Counted from the first letter of the stretch, positions 21,847-32,757 are shown. The stretch is DNA of 64,000 nt from Deroplatys truncata (GCA_030765065.1 CM060989.1:62138001-62202000), one strand, 5' to 3'. The notes: generated by a model from the sequence alone, not told the origin. A program made the numbers and translations.

Positions 21847-22745
21847 TGAGACAGTATTTTTAACACTTCAATGATTTCAGCCTAATTATATAATATAAAA
21901 TATAATAACAGCCTGCCTTAAAGCAATATGTGTATAATATAATATATAAAATGTATGTAACAGTCATTGTATTATGTTTATATATTGTGTACATGTATAA
22001 TAATGTTATGTGAATGTATTACGTAATTTAATAATGTAGGAGCTGTGAGAATAGAAGCTGAAAGTTGCTAACAATGAGGTAACCTTGAGACAACAATAAA
22101 TTAGAAAGTTTAATAATGCTACTAGTAATTCTTGGAACAATAATGTAATATTTAAAACAGTTTATAAATAGCCAATCAAAAACTAGAAAAAGCTTAAGCT
22201 AAATAAAAGTTTTCTATTGGAGTAAAATTAGCCAATAGATGAAATTTGCAAATTCAGGCGGTAGAAGGCAGTCGCTAGAAGATAGTGTACCCAACTGGAT
22301 GCTAGAAGGCAACATTCCTGAGCAGTTCACTCGGTATGTATTCAGTGTGAGACATATAAAATTCATTATGGCGAGAATATTATAAAGTTTATGTGTTAAA
22401 AAGTGCAAGTAATTAATAAATAATCTCACGGGTCTCTATATAAGTGAAGTGTTATTTAATCGTGTGAAGGATTAATAAAAGGAGTGAAGTAAAAGTTATG
22501 ATTTGTGTAAGCCTACATTCTTTAGCCGCATCACCCCCTGATAAGTGATACATGTTTCTGCAAATTAATACTGATGCAGCCGAGGCAAACATACATATAT
22601 ATAATATTTAAAGAAATATTAAAATACAAAGTTGATTTTTTTAAAACGTGGGGGCAAAGGCCACCGGAAAGTAAACTTGAGGTGAAGGCCACCGGAAACT
22701 TTGTACCAAATGTGGGGCAAATAATGTAAAAATACAACTACTTCA
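21847..22745 (+). mobile_element. Solo LTR, family 2, copy 2
   Basis: It starts TGAGACAGTATTTTTAACAC and ends CTACTTCA. TTGT flanks it on both sides (21843-21846, 22746-22749). The 3' third has two GGGGCAAAGGCCACCGGAAA-type units (22671-22700) and a further ATGTGGGGCAAATAATG unit (22709-22726), both PBS-like in part. Its right flank is the tail of a PLE, so it inserted beside or into that element. Confidence 0.85.
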
Positions 22746-22749
22746 TTGT

Positions 22750-23467
22750 AACACTACATCACTTACTTGTAAAATAGATGTTTCAGGAGTTAATTGCTCC
22801 CATCCTCAATTCCTTGTCAACTGCCTGCATCATTTGTCCTAGCTGTTAGCTTGATCTCTGGTGGCAGTTGGAAGAACTTCTTCAAAAGTAAGTCTCCTGG
22901 CGGGATTCCAAAATTATAAATGCAGTTTCTGTTTTTCCAAATATAAATGTTTTCCCAAATTGTAGAAATGTTTTCCTGAAATAATTTTTTAGTATTTTAG
23001 GGTTTCTGTTTATGGTGTGTTTGTCTCTCCAAAAATGCCAAGCTACTGATTTTTCTTCCTGTTTTTCCTTTATGTAACTAGTGTTCTTTTGCTCTTGTTT
23101 TTATGTTTCTTTTGGTTTTCCCAATGTAGATTTTTTCACAGTCGTTGCAATTGATCTGGTATATTCCTGGTTTGTTCTCTTGTGGGATGTCATCTTTTAA
23201 TTTGGAGTTTAATAAGTTCTTAATGTTGTAATTGTTTTTTGGGGGCCAAAGAAATGTGCTGTTTGAAGATTCTCTGAAATTTGTAGAAAGCTGTTGGGTG
23301 TATATGAATTTTTTAAAGATCTTTTATTTTTCAGCAGGGGTGAGTGTGGTAACTTCTTTTATTCTCTGCTCTGTTTATTTTCTTATGTATTATTTCTGGC
23401 CTGAATCTATTTTCTACAGCTATGTGCAATTTGTTTTCGCTATTTTACAAGTAAGTGATGTAGTGTT
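22750..23467 (-). mobile_element. PLE fragment: GIY-YIG end with inverted tail
   Basis: The minus strand over 23080-23200 reads PGIYQINCNDCEKIYIGKTK, the GIY-YIG nuclease motif of a PLE, followed leftward by its C-terminal end. The 3' tail on the minus strand (GATGTAGTGTTACAA, 22746-22760) reappears on the plus strand at 23441-23467 (TTTTACAAGTAAGTGATGTA), so the copy is flanked by inverted tails. It is frameshifted and 5'-truncated, with the RT missing. Confidence 0.75.
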
Positions 23468-23479
23468 CCAATGAATGAA

Positions 23480-23836
23480 ATAATTTAAAATAAAGAGAGT
23501 TGAAGGTTGTTACATTACATCACTAAAATGTTCTTACTTGAACGCGTTTCGGGAGACGGTTTGCTCCCATCGTCAGCATGTTTTCAACTGATTTTGCCGG
23601 TTATTGTCTGGGGAATGTGTGTGGCTAGTGGTGTTCTCTGGTGCTGGGCTGATGAACCTCCAAAGGCTGCTGGGTGGCGGCAGTTCGAAATTCATTATGC
23701 GATTCCTGTGTTTGACGATATGTATTTTTTCCCAGACGTCCAATTCATTGCTGCTGTTGATCGGTTTTAAGAGTTTTATGTTTGGAGTGATATCATGGTT
23801 TGAAGACAACCTTCAACTCTCTTTATTTTAAATTAT
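23480..23836 (-). mobile_element. Short PLE 3'-end copy with 31-bp inverted ends
   Basis: Perfect 31-bp inverted repeats lie at 23480-23510 and 23806-23836 (core AAATAAAGAGAGTTGAAGGT). Inside, the minus strand encodes 78 residues of the PLE C-terminus (NHDITPNIKLLKPINSS, then ELDVWEKIHIVKHRNRIMNF), homologous to the 12.7- and 30.3-kb copies. The hammerhead-like motif is at 23536-23578 on the minus strand. Confidence 0.8.
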
Positions 23837-24313
23837 GACACATCACTGTGTCATGTGGCCAGTTCCATCTAATAATGGCCCGGCAAGCGGCAGTGTACAA
23901 TCATTTGTTTAATTTCAGAAGTATGAATGCTGCTTACTCATGTATGCTCAACAATTTGCAATTTTTGCGCCTTTTTTTTTTTCTGCCAACCAGGTCAGAT
24001 GGCCGGGACCATACTGTAACACACTGAAGCCCAAGCCTGAATTGGGCTCAGGCCACGTGAAATGTTCATGTGGCCTACACCTGAGTAGAGCTCAGGGATG
24101 TATTTCTTACAACTGCAATGCATTTTCACGGCTACAACTTGGGTTTGGGCTATGCGATGATGGTCAGGTATATTTTTTTTCTTTGAGTTGTCCAATCTTT
24201 AATGCCATCTGTTGCCATTTTGATAAATGTATTGGAAAACTAAGAGAGCTATCCTTGCTATTTTCCTAGAGGGTGACAAATAGTTGTGCTACATTTGGTA
24301 TAAAAACATCAAT

Positions 24314-24653
24314 ATGCAGCGGTTTCCTCTATTCCTTCGAAATGAGTTTTTCAAGTTTTCAGATCATGAATATGCTCCAGACAATGCTGGTAAGTTATGG
24401 TAAGTAAACTTTTTCAATGGGAGTAATGTTCTTTTCATCACACAGAAGCTGCAATATCTATTATAGTTTACGTTGTTTTGTTTTTTTAGATGCTGATAGC
24501 GACAAATACAGGGGAGATGATAGAAATGCTGATTTAGCTGAACCAGGTGATGACACGCCCACCCACATGAATCCTGTTCAACCCAGGACTTCTAAAGCAA
24601 TATCTCTTAGACCTCCAGCAAAGAAAAGGTGTAGTGACAAACATTTTGTGTAA
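24314..24653 (+). CDS. Possible two-exon small ORF, unknown
   Basis: A possible first exon 24314-24391 (MQRFPLFLRNEFFKFSDHEY, ending in phase 1) is followed by GTAAGT. A pyrimidine-rich TTTTTTTAG acceptor at 24489 joins it in frame to 24490-24653 (ADSDKYRGDDRNADLAEPGD, ending with a stop at 24651-24653). The predicted 80-aa product is acidic and disordered, with a basic KKR end. TATAAAAA lies at 24299, too close to serve this ATG. I do not recognise it; it may be an N-terminal fragment of a transposase. It is antisense to THOC1 within intron 6. Confidence 0.25.
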
Positions 24654-24957
24654 GACACTGCATTAGGCTGGTTGTTCCTTTACAACAGTTTACAGAAATG
24701 ATGAGGTAATTATGATGTTAAATTCCTTTATGTAGATTCTTTTAAGCCTTTATAGCCTGGTGTAACATATTCATTACATTTCGTAAATTTTTAGGGTTTA
24801 GTATTTTTAATCAGCTACTTTTTCAAATTTCATATTATACTAACCTTCAACAATAAAATTAGGCTATTTATAGCTGTTTTATGTTGTAAAAATATTAATA
24901 TTTTTGCAATAAAACTGTAGTGGTTTTTTTTAAATAATATAGAGCAAAATCCATGCA

Positions 24958-25060
24958 ACTGCAGTCAAATGTAACCCTGTCAGCATCCAAGCATGCCATT
25001 ACACCAGTTATTTTACTTGGGCCCTCCCCGTCCTTCACCATAAGCACATTTGACTGCAGT
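24958..25060. repeat. 15-bp inverted repeat with 73-bp loop
   Basis: ACTGCAGTCAAATGT at 24958-24972 is matched exactly by its reverse complement at 25046-25060. It could be a small MITE or the ends of an eroded DNA transposon. No ORF or TSD could be assigned. Confidence 0.6.
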
Positions 25061-25444
25061 CGCTGGTACTCGAACTTGTGACATTTGTCTTTGAATGGAT
25101 GGCCAGCCCACTTTGTATCGCACTAATGATCACGACTATTCGAGTCGCTTGAGCTGGAGTGCCGGTGATAGGGATATAAAAGTCAGTTTGGGAATTATAG
25201 GAAAAGCGACATGTAGCAAAATAATTCCGGCCACAGAGGGTTAAAATCACGTTTAGATGAATTTCATAAATTTCCAATAAAATGTATACACTGAAGTTAA
25301 GCATATTTTCTTATTTTTGAGGTATCCTTGAAAATCACCCAATCACAATATAGTGATATATTTTAACATATTTCCTTAATATAATGGAAAAAAGACCATT
25401 CCAAACAGGTCCAAAAAGCTTAGGTTTGTTGGCTCTTCAATTGA

Positions 25445-26146
25445 AAAAATCTGATGTGTTACATTCACATGACTTTCTCTACTCTTGTACAATCTAATTT
25501 TACAAACACCTGTTCTCCACATGCTTCATGTTAATCGAGATATCGAGATGTCAATCTTATTGGTAATATTCATGTAGATGCAAGGGGAATATGGTAGCTT
25601 TTAAGCGATAGTCAAATATTTTAACGCTGGTTGCTATGTGGCGCATTCCATTCTCTTTGCATGTCCAGGACATAAAAAAAATGAATAACGAATTTGAGAA
25701 AAAGTATAAGTATTGGAAAATTTAAGGAAATAACAAGCAATATCTCGAAAACGGTTCACTCAACAAAAGAAATGTATATGATATAAGTTGTGTATTTTAA
25801 CGCGATCTACATTTTTTGTGTAGTAACATTTTGTCTATCTCTTATGGTTTACCAGTTATGCAAAAGTCGTTCACAATGAAGAATACTTTTGGAGACATTC
25901 CCAGAAAATTCGAGATATACATTTCATTTCTCATGACATTATCTTAAACATATGATATTTTCATCAAAATCGTTAGAGCCATTTTTGAGAAAATAAAAAT
26001 TTTCGAAAAATCTTCCATGTAAAGGGTAGTCTGGGGTGGGGGGATTTTCTTGAAAACCTTCGTGTCGCATCTCTGGAAGATACTGAACCTAAATACCAAG
26101 TTTGGTGCTTATCCGACTGTTCGTTTTTGAGTTATGCTGTTCACAG

Positions 26147-26178
<32 letters not shown>

Positions 26179-26332
26179 ACACACAGACACACACACACAC
26201 GGACATGTTTCCAAAAATGCTTTTTTTGGATTCAGGAGGTCTCAAAACATGTATTTCTGGTGAAATCTCGGTATCGAATTTTTGGGTGGAATGCAATACT
26301 TCCCCTACTTACTATACGTAGTAGAGAAAGTA
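25445..26332 (-). repeat. Repeat A complete copy
   Basis: It runs AAAAATCTGATGTGTTACAT to GTAGAGAAAGTAA on the plus strand, so it is in minus orientation. A CA microsatellite block is at 26148-26200. AAAAA occurs at both edges, which may be a short A-run duplication. It is intact in length and one of the youngest-looking copies. Confidence 0.85.
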
Positions 26333-26699
26333 AAAATGCCTGGGACTCAAAAACTTAAGGTGATTGCAGAAATAATTATGTATTTTTAAGTCTCACTAAA
26401 TAACATTTAAGTCAGATACAAATTTCTTTTGCGCCAACAGAGTTCAGCCAGTAATTAGATAAATATGGACTACAGTAACAGTTTTTATAGGAATGGGACG
26501 AGAGAAACTAACATCTCCAGAAAAAAATATTATTTTAGTTTATTACTTGGGTAAGATAATGCAATTTCAGCAGAAAAATATTTGATTGAGAATAAGCGCT
26601 TTATTGGTGGCCTAGATATGGAAATTGCTGATGCAGAATTTTGTACCTTTGTCTAATTTTTACTGTCACTTCACTAAATTCTCACTATCACTTCACTAA

Positions 26700-27080
26700 T
26701 GTGATTTACCATATTTTATGGCCTATAAGACACTTTTTTCTTTGAGAAACTGCCTCCAAAATTCAGTGCGTCTTATACTTGAAACTGATATTAAAATGTC
26801 CAGTATTTGATTTAAAATTCCCACCAGTCCTACAAATAGCTATATATTTGCTGCCACGGGAAACCAATCGCTACCTGGCAACAGTAGCAGCGCACTGATG
26901 CAACGAACAAGAGTTGCAGGGATTCACAACAGTGTTATCTCTGTCTCCTTCCCACCTCGCCATCATAAGCCATGTACACTGCCTAGTCTACAATGTATCA
27001 TTATAGTCTGCGGTGCCAGTGAACTTGAACTGAAAGTGATTAATGTTATGAGTAACAATACAATATTTTTGCAGCATAAT
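26700..27080. repeat. Possible DNA-transposon end remnant
   Basis: ATGGCCTATAAGACACTTTT and CAGTGCGTCTTATACTTGAA (26710-26800) resemble a motif common at the ends of some arthropod DNA transposons. No partner end or transposase could be found. The short ORF at 26898-27083 has no motif. Confidence 0.3.
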
Positions 27081-27475
27081 TAATGTTCTCGGTGGCAGTA
27101 AAGATCATTTTACATATGAAGAAGAGGTGATGTCATTTGATTCAGCAGTTGTAAACAGACAGTCAAAGTGTACTGGTACCTCTCAAACCTATCCTACCAG
27201 ATACGCTTCAAACAGGGGTGAATAACTCTGTAATTATGCTTCGGAAGATGGTGGTTGCTTGAAAAAAATGTTCCCCTCTACGAGATCTATTGTTCCTCAG
27301 AGCTGTTGCAGAGGTCCTGAAACATCCTGTACATACCTTATATAAAGATTAGGCCTAAAAATTACTTTTTTTTCATGACATACCCCACTAATAAAGCCTT
27401 AATTTATAACTGTTATCCTTTAATTGCCAAGAAGATTAGGAATGCAAGATAAAAGAAGCATTACTCCTTACTTAC

Positions 27476-27581
27476 TGCTGAGAAAGTTTTCCAGTGGACT
27501 TTATTATAGCACTGATTGGGATTGCGGAAGAAATCCTGAAGAGCCCAAAATTTACAGTAAAGGTTGTAATCAATCTTGATT
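27476..27581 (-). CDS. THOC1: THOC1 exon 6
   Basis: This exon covers about residues 212-247. After a TTTTTCACAG acceptor it completes a Lys codon and reads IKIDYNLYCKFWALQDFFRN then PNQCYNKVHWKTFSA, matching the family's DYNLYRKFWSLQDYFRNP region. It ends in phase 0 before GTAAGT. Confidence 0.96.
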
Positions 27582-28061
27582 CTGTGAAAAAGAAGGAAAA
27601 AGTTCTATACTCTTTATTATATAATTTGATCCATATAAACCTGAACACTTACAAAGATTCATAATTTTCTCTGGAAAAAAATAAACACATGAAATTGGTT
27701 TTATGATTTCAGTGGCTCTGGGAGAATCAATTGTTGCCTTATGATTATTATGTCTATTAGTAAAGGATGGTTCACAATAACCTGAAAAGTGAAACGAGAA
27801 CGGGAAGCAAAATGAATACACTTTGGTTCACAATAGCCTTGTAATGAGAATGGTAATGCCATACTGATATGAGGGCGATACTGAACATTTTTAGAATGCC
27901 ATGTTTCTAAAAACAAATTAAATTTGTTTATATTTAACAACTACCTTCTAATGCCGTATATATTGTAATGAAAAGAAGCTAGAAACAGTGATGTGTATTG
28001 AATTTATTTAAAGGTGAGTCGGAATTGTTACACTAACATCACTTAAGTTTACTCACTTAAC

Positions 28062-28986
28062 ATGTTTCGGGAAACGGTTGTTCCCATCCTCAGAAGGTTA
28101 ATAGAAGACCTCATACAACTTACCAATTTATGCATTGCACAAAATTGTTTTAGTTTCAATAAGAAGTTCTATCAACAACCAACTGGTCTAACCATGGGCA
28201 ATCCACTTTCACCCTTCTTGGCAGATTTATTTATGAGCTACTTAGAAACACACATAACAACTTCCTTTCCATACATGTTTAAAGTTTGGCACAGATATGT
28301 TGACGACATCTTCGCTGTTGTCCCTAATAGGTTCATACAAGACTCCTTAGCCTTACTAAACCTACAGAACCAATCAATAAAATTCACCATAGAAATAGAA
28401 AAAGAAGGCATGCTACCATTTTTAGACCTAAAAATCATCAGAGAACAAAAGAACCTAACCTTTGGCATATACAGGAAGCCAACACACTCTACTAATTACA
28501 TAAAAAATAAAGAGTTTCAATCCAACCACACACAAACATGCAGTACTAAACAGCCTAACACATAGACTGGTATATACCCCCTTAAATAAAAAAGAATACC
28601 AGTTAGAATACCAGCATATAGTAGACACAGCAATACATAATGGGTACAACAAAGCAACTATTGACAAAAAAATTGCAAAATTCAAACGACAGATGCACAT
28701 CAGAAACACAACAAATCTCAGCCAGCAAGATAAAGAGCTAAAGTTCAAGAAATTCACATACCACCCAGGAACATTTCACAAATTTAAGAAGATTTTCATG
28801 AAACATAACATCAGCCTAGCTCCACAGAACAAATTTAACATAGAGAAATTACTTTGTAACAAGTTAAAAGACCCCATTCCACAAGACAAAAAAGCTGGAA
28901 TCTATAAAATCAATTGTTCAGATTGCAATAAAGTAAACATAGGTAAGACAAAAAGAAACCTAGAAACTAGGCTAAAGGAGCACATG
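28062..28986 (+). pseudogene. PLE reverse transcriptase and linker (5'-truncated, frameshifted)
   Basis: The readable part starts inside RT, in the region after the missing N-terminal motifs. FYQQPTGLTMGNPLSPFLAD is the PLE substrate-binding block, HRYVDDIFAVV holds the YVDD active site, and PFLDLKIIREQ follows. The frame is broken near 28550. In the next frame, KKIAKFKRQMHIRNTTNLSQ leads to the GIY-YIG start (AGIYKINCSDCNKVNIGKTK). The YIG motif reads NIG here, so a key tyrosine is replaced. The segment ends at LKEHM where the LTR begins. Confidence 0.85.
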
Positions 28987-29964
28987 TATGATACGGTAAT
29001 TTGTATCACAAATTACTCAAATGTAAATAATTATTTTAATATGAATATGTATTTTTATATAACATTGACTTCAGAGGTTTAATAATTGTAATTATTATTG
29101 GTAAATAATAATATATGGCTTTACTGAAACTGTTAACAATAACGCAGGAATGCAGCGGTGGAGTGAGTTGTTTATCGTTACCGGGAACCAGGAAGTTACG
29201 TAATGTTTCGCGCCTTTTCGGTAAAAAAAGCTTCCAGAATGTTCTCTAAAAGAAATATGTATTAGTGGTTTTCATTGGGTATTAAAATAGACGCTAATGT
29301 TGGCGCGTTTTATTAGCCAATAGTAATTCATTTATAATCCTTAGGCGTATCTTGAGGTAAGCGCATAAATAGCCAGGCTCGAAGTCGGTCGCCCCGCAGT
29401 TCAACAAGATTCTCAGTACACTACACGTCGACCCCCAGTTCAACAGAATTCTCAGTACTATACACGTCGTCTCTCAATTCATTCATTTCGTCAAGTTACG
29501 CGCAGCAGAATTACGAGAGTAATTATAAAGTATCATACAGTTAAATACACAAAGTTGAAGTATGCGAGTTAAAAGTGATAAGCAGTTATTACAAACAGTT
29601 TCAGTATGGCGATTATCTAATAAATCTGTGAAAGTGTTCGTGAACGTGTTCTGCAATAAAGATTATAAAACCAATTTCTTCGTCAATATCATTTCTAGAC
29701 AAAAGATTCCTTTCCGATTCACACCCTGCAAGAGAAACATATTCGACCACAAACAGCTAGCCGGTGGACATTTAAAACTGATACAAATTGCTACGCCAGA
29801 GGGAGCTACAAACAGAACAAATGACCCAACCAACGTATGACGTCACAAGAATGGCTTCCACAAACACTGAGGTAAACAAACATGGTAACTAATACCGTCG
29901 CAAATTGGCTCCACAACGTGGAACTAAAATTAATGTTAAACAAATACAACATTAATACCGTCGC
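28987..29964 (+). mobile_element. Family 1 LTR inserted in the PLE, with captured PBS
   Basis: It begins TATGATACGGTAATTTGTAT and aligns with the 14-kb LTR throughout (TTGGCGCGTTTTATTAGCCA near 29298, AATAAA at 29657). An LTR-type end ACCGTCGCA occurs at 29893-29901, directly followed by a PBS-like TTGGCTCCACAACGTGG. A second ACCGTCGCA then closes the insert at 29957-29965. So the LTR is extended by about 65 bp containing a PBS. No internal genes are present. Confidence 0.85.
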
Positions 29965-30433
29965 ACATAACATCAGCCTAGCTCCACAGAACAAATTTAA
30001 CATAGAGAAATTACTTTGTAACAAGTTAAAAGACCCCATTCCACAAGACAAAAAAGCTGGAATCTATAAAATCAATTGTTCAGATTGCAATAAAGTAAAC
30101 ATAGGTAAGACAAAAAGAAACCTAGAAACTAGGCTAAAGGAGCACATGAGATGTATCAAATACAAACAAATGGACAAATCTGCAGTTTCACACCATTTTT
30201 GGATCACTAATCACAACATCAAACCCAATATTACATTAGTCAAACCAGCCAAATTTGCAGCTGAATTAGATGCATGGGAGAAGATCACCATTCTAAAACA
30301 CAACACAAATCTAATGAATTTTGATTTGCCGCCACCAAATCCTCTCTGGAAGTACATTTCTCCACCACAAGATGCCACCACAGGATCCAGTCCAAAAAAC
30401 GGAAACACCAACAACACGGGCCAGTCGAATTAA
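29965..30433 (+). pseudogene. PLE GIY-YIG endonuclease and C-terminus
   Basis: Open from 29882 (joined by chance to LTR sequence) to the stop at 30431-30433. The PLE part starts HNISLAPQNKFNIEKLLCNK. GIY-YIG motif residues are AGIYKINC, NIGKT (Tyr to Asn) and the conserved Arg in ETRLKEH. Then follow SAVSHHFWITNHNI and a Pro-rich end (NFDLPPPNPLWKYISPPQD). The first 184 bp duplicate 28803-28986 exactly. Confidence 0.85.
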
Positions 30434-30540
30434 CCTTCTGAGGATGGGAACAACTGTTTCCCGAAACATGTTAAGTGAGTAAACTTAAGTGATGTTAGTG
30501 TAACAATTCCGACTCACCTTTAAATAAATACCTTCTAATG

Positions 30541-31469
30541 TTTTGCAAGTTGATTGCCGTGTAGTTTGTATGACTTGCTGTAATAGTTTGTTGATTATCA
30601 TCATTTAAAGATCTTGTTTCACCTAAAAATGAATTTAACTAGAGAACATTTCTGGGCTATGTTTTTTTATGATTTTAAATTGTCATTAATGCCTAAACAA
30701 TGTACAGAATAGCTTTGAAATGCATTTGGCAAAGAAGCCCATCTAAGGCAACAATTTATAATTCATACAGCAAATTCAAAAGAAATCAGTTTTTTCTCAA
30801 TGAGAATTTCATGAAGGATGCCCAAGAACTGCTGTTACTGATGAAAATCTTGCCACTGTTTGAGGACATCTTATGATTATTAAAACTAATTATTTCTGGG
30901 CTTAATGACCGTGGTCTGGAGGTCATGTCATTATTACCTGACGACCACCACTCTGTCAAGCAATACTTTGATCAGGTACTACCTACCCCCCTCCCACCTC
31001 TCCTACAATTTGAAATTGCAATGGCAGTTCAGTCACAGAGTACATGTGAACAATATCATATGTGTTCTCTAAGTGTGTGATGAAACGTCAGGTAATAAGG
31101 ATATTTAAGGATTGATTTCATCAAATGCGACAATGTGTTGATGTTAAATGGGAATATTTTGAAAAACAATCAAATCAATTTAATTTTTTTAAAACTAATC
31201 CCTGTTTGATTTTCTAAAAGTTTTCAGTGTTACCCTCATAGAAAAGTGGAACGTCAATTTTGCTCATTGCAATGGTGTTTGTTTGTAATTGACAAATGAT
31301 ATTTTTTCACCTGCTTCCAATTAAAGTTATAATACACATGCCTTTCTTTAACAGTTTATTAACAAACTATATATAAGCATTAAAGTTACATCTTACAGTT
31401 GCATGTGAGTAAACTGTAAACAAAAAATTTTAACTTTTGAAAATGTATATGGCTTGAATGACTTTGGGA
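30541..31469. other. Unannotated part of intron 5
   Basis: AT-rich, and I see no coding potential or recognisable repeat. Some poly-T stretches and short chance ORFs only. Confidence 0.4.
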
Positions 31470-32456
31470 ACTTCTATGGTGCTCTTCCTTTATACTCTGG
31501 CCACAAAATGGCAACTCACGCACTGGCCACTGCAGCTTGTACTCCTGCTAAAATAGTTATAATATCCCCGTAACCGCCTCACTTTCTCATAGTTACAATT
31601 ACAATGATGATAATTGCATACCTTAACATAAAATATATTGGAAATATTGTCCTTTTCTTTTCGCATATTTCTGGCATCTTTTCAGGAAGTTTTCTTTCAC
31701 ATTGGAGGATTCAATATTGAAATTGAGTGAATTTTTCACCTGATGTTTTCTTTTAGTTCTTTCAATGTCTGGGGTTTGTTGCATACATCGTATTTTTCAT
31801 ATGATCAGAGTTGGCTAAATTTGTGTCATTAGATTTTGTGAGACCATGGAGTATATTACCTAAGTTTAATATTCTTCGTTAACAAAGCATGGTTCCATTT
31901 ATATGGCTATGTTTTGTCACAAAATAACAGATATTGGAGCACAGAGAAACCAGATTTTACACCCAAGATTCCCTTGCATGATGTGAAGATTGCTGTGTGT
32001 GGTGTGCAGTATATGCATACAGAATAGTACGACCTATTTTGTTTTTAAACAAACAATAAATCCAGAGGGGTACACCATTTTTTGAACAACTGACCAACGT
32101 TGAATGTCAGTCTGGATTTTTCCAACAAGACTTCACTACCGGGCACACAACTGATGAGCCATTAAATTTAGTTTAGGAAACTTTTGAAGATAGTGTAATT
32201 AGTAAAGAATTATGGCTCTTGCAATCCTCTGATTTAATGTGATTTTTATTTATTGGGGAGCTTATGGATAGAGGTCATTTCCAATATCTCTTATAAGGTA
32301 TGAGCTTATTATCGTTATAATTGTAACTGTAAATATGAGAACGTGAGGCAGTTGTGAGAATATTGTAACTGTTTTTACAGGAGTCTGACTGTGGTGGCTG
32401 ACGTGTGAGCTACCATGCAGTGGCCACAGTATGAAGGTAAAGTGCACTCTAAGAAG
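31470..32456 (+). mobile_element. mariner/Tc1-type element with long inverted ends
   Basis: The ends pair over roughly 150-170 bp: the left half (31470-31640) contains ATAATATCCCCGTAACCGCC and TTACAATTACAATGATGATA, and the right half (32280-32456) carries their diverged complements. The plus strand at 31888-32300 reads mariner-like transposase remnants (HGSIYMAMFCHKI region, then YWSTEKPDFTPKIPLHD and FFQQDFTTGHTTDEPLN) with stops and a deleted C-terminal catalytic part. A second copy is at 62487-64000. The right end stops about 32 bp from the THOC1 exon 5 splice donor. Confidence 0.75.
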
Positions 32457-32488
32457 CACTCAAATTTCCAAATCTGAATTATACTTAC

Positions 32489-32618
32489 TTGGTATCTGGT
32501 TTAGACTCCTCCTCCAACAATTCTTCTTTATCTGCTAAAATGTCCTTGAGATCATTTGAGCCCTCAACGCCAAACTCCGTCAGATTGTCAAGATTAAATT
32601 CACTGACAATGTTTAGGC
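32489..32618 (-). CDS. THOC1: THOC1 exon 5
   Basis: This exon covers about residues 169-211. After a TTAATTTTAG acceptor it completes a Gly codon and encodes LNIVSEFNLDNLTEFGVEGS followed by an acidic stretch (LADKEELLEEESKPDTK), matching the variable acidic linker of THOC1. Split-codon phases agree with exons 4 and 6. The donor is GTAAGT. Confidence 0.88.
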
Positions 32619-32757
32619 CTAAAATTAAGCTTCCAGTTATTTATTTACTTCAATAATACTAAGCTATTAACACAACCTACAAATAACAATAACAAAATCA
32701 ATAATCACTATTATAATTACTAATCGGCAACAGTAAGAGCAAAACCACAATCAAATA

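Larger units (their letters stand above)
27954..30528 (+). mobile_element. Penelope-like element with RT and GIY-YIG domains
   Basis: A 12-bp TSD, TACCTTCTAATG, flanks it (27942-27953 and 30529-30540). The 5' end is an inverted copy of the 3' tail: 28003-28102 pairs with 30429-30528, 100 bp with about one mismatch. Between them are a truncated RT, a linker and a GIY-YIG endonuclease, interrupted by a family 1 LTR (28987-29964) that is bounded by a 184-bp direct duplication of PLE sequence. PLEs copy RNA into chromosomal DNA with an RT related to telomerase and a GIY-YIG nuclease. Confidence 0.93.
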
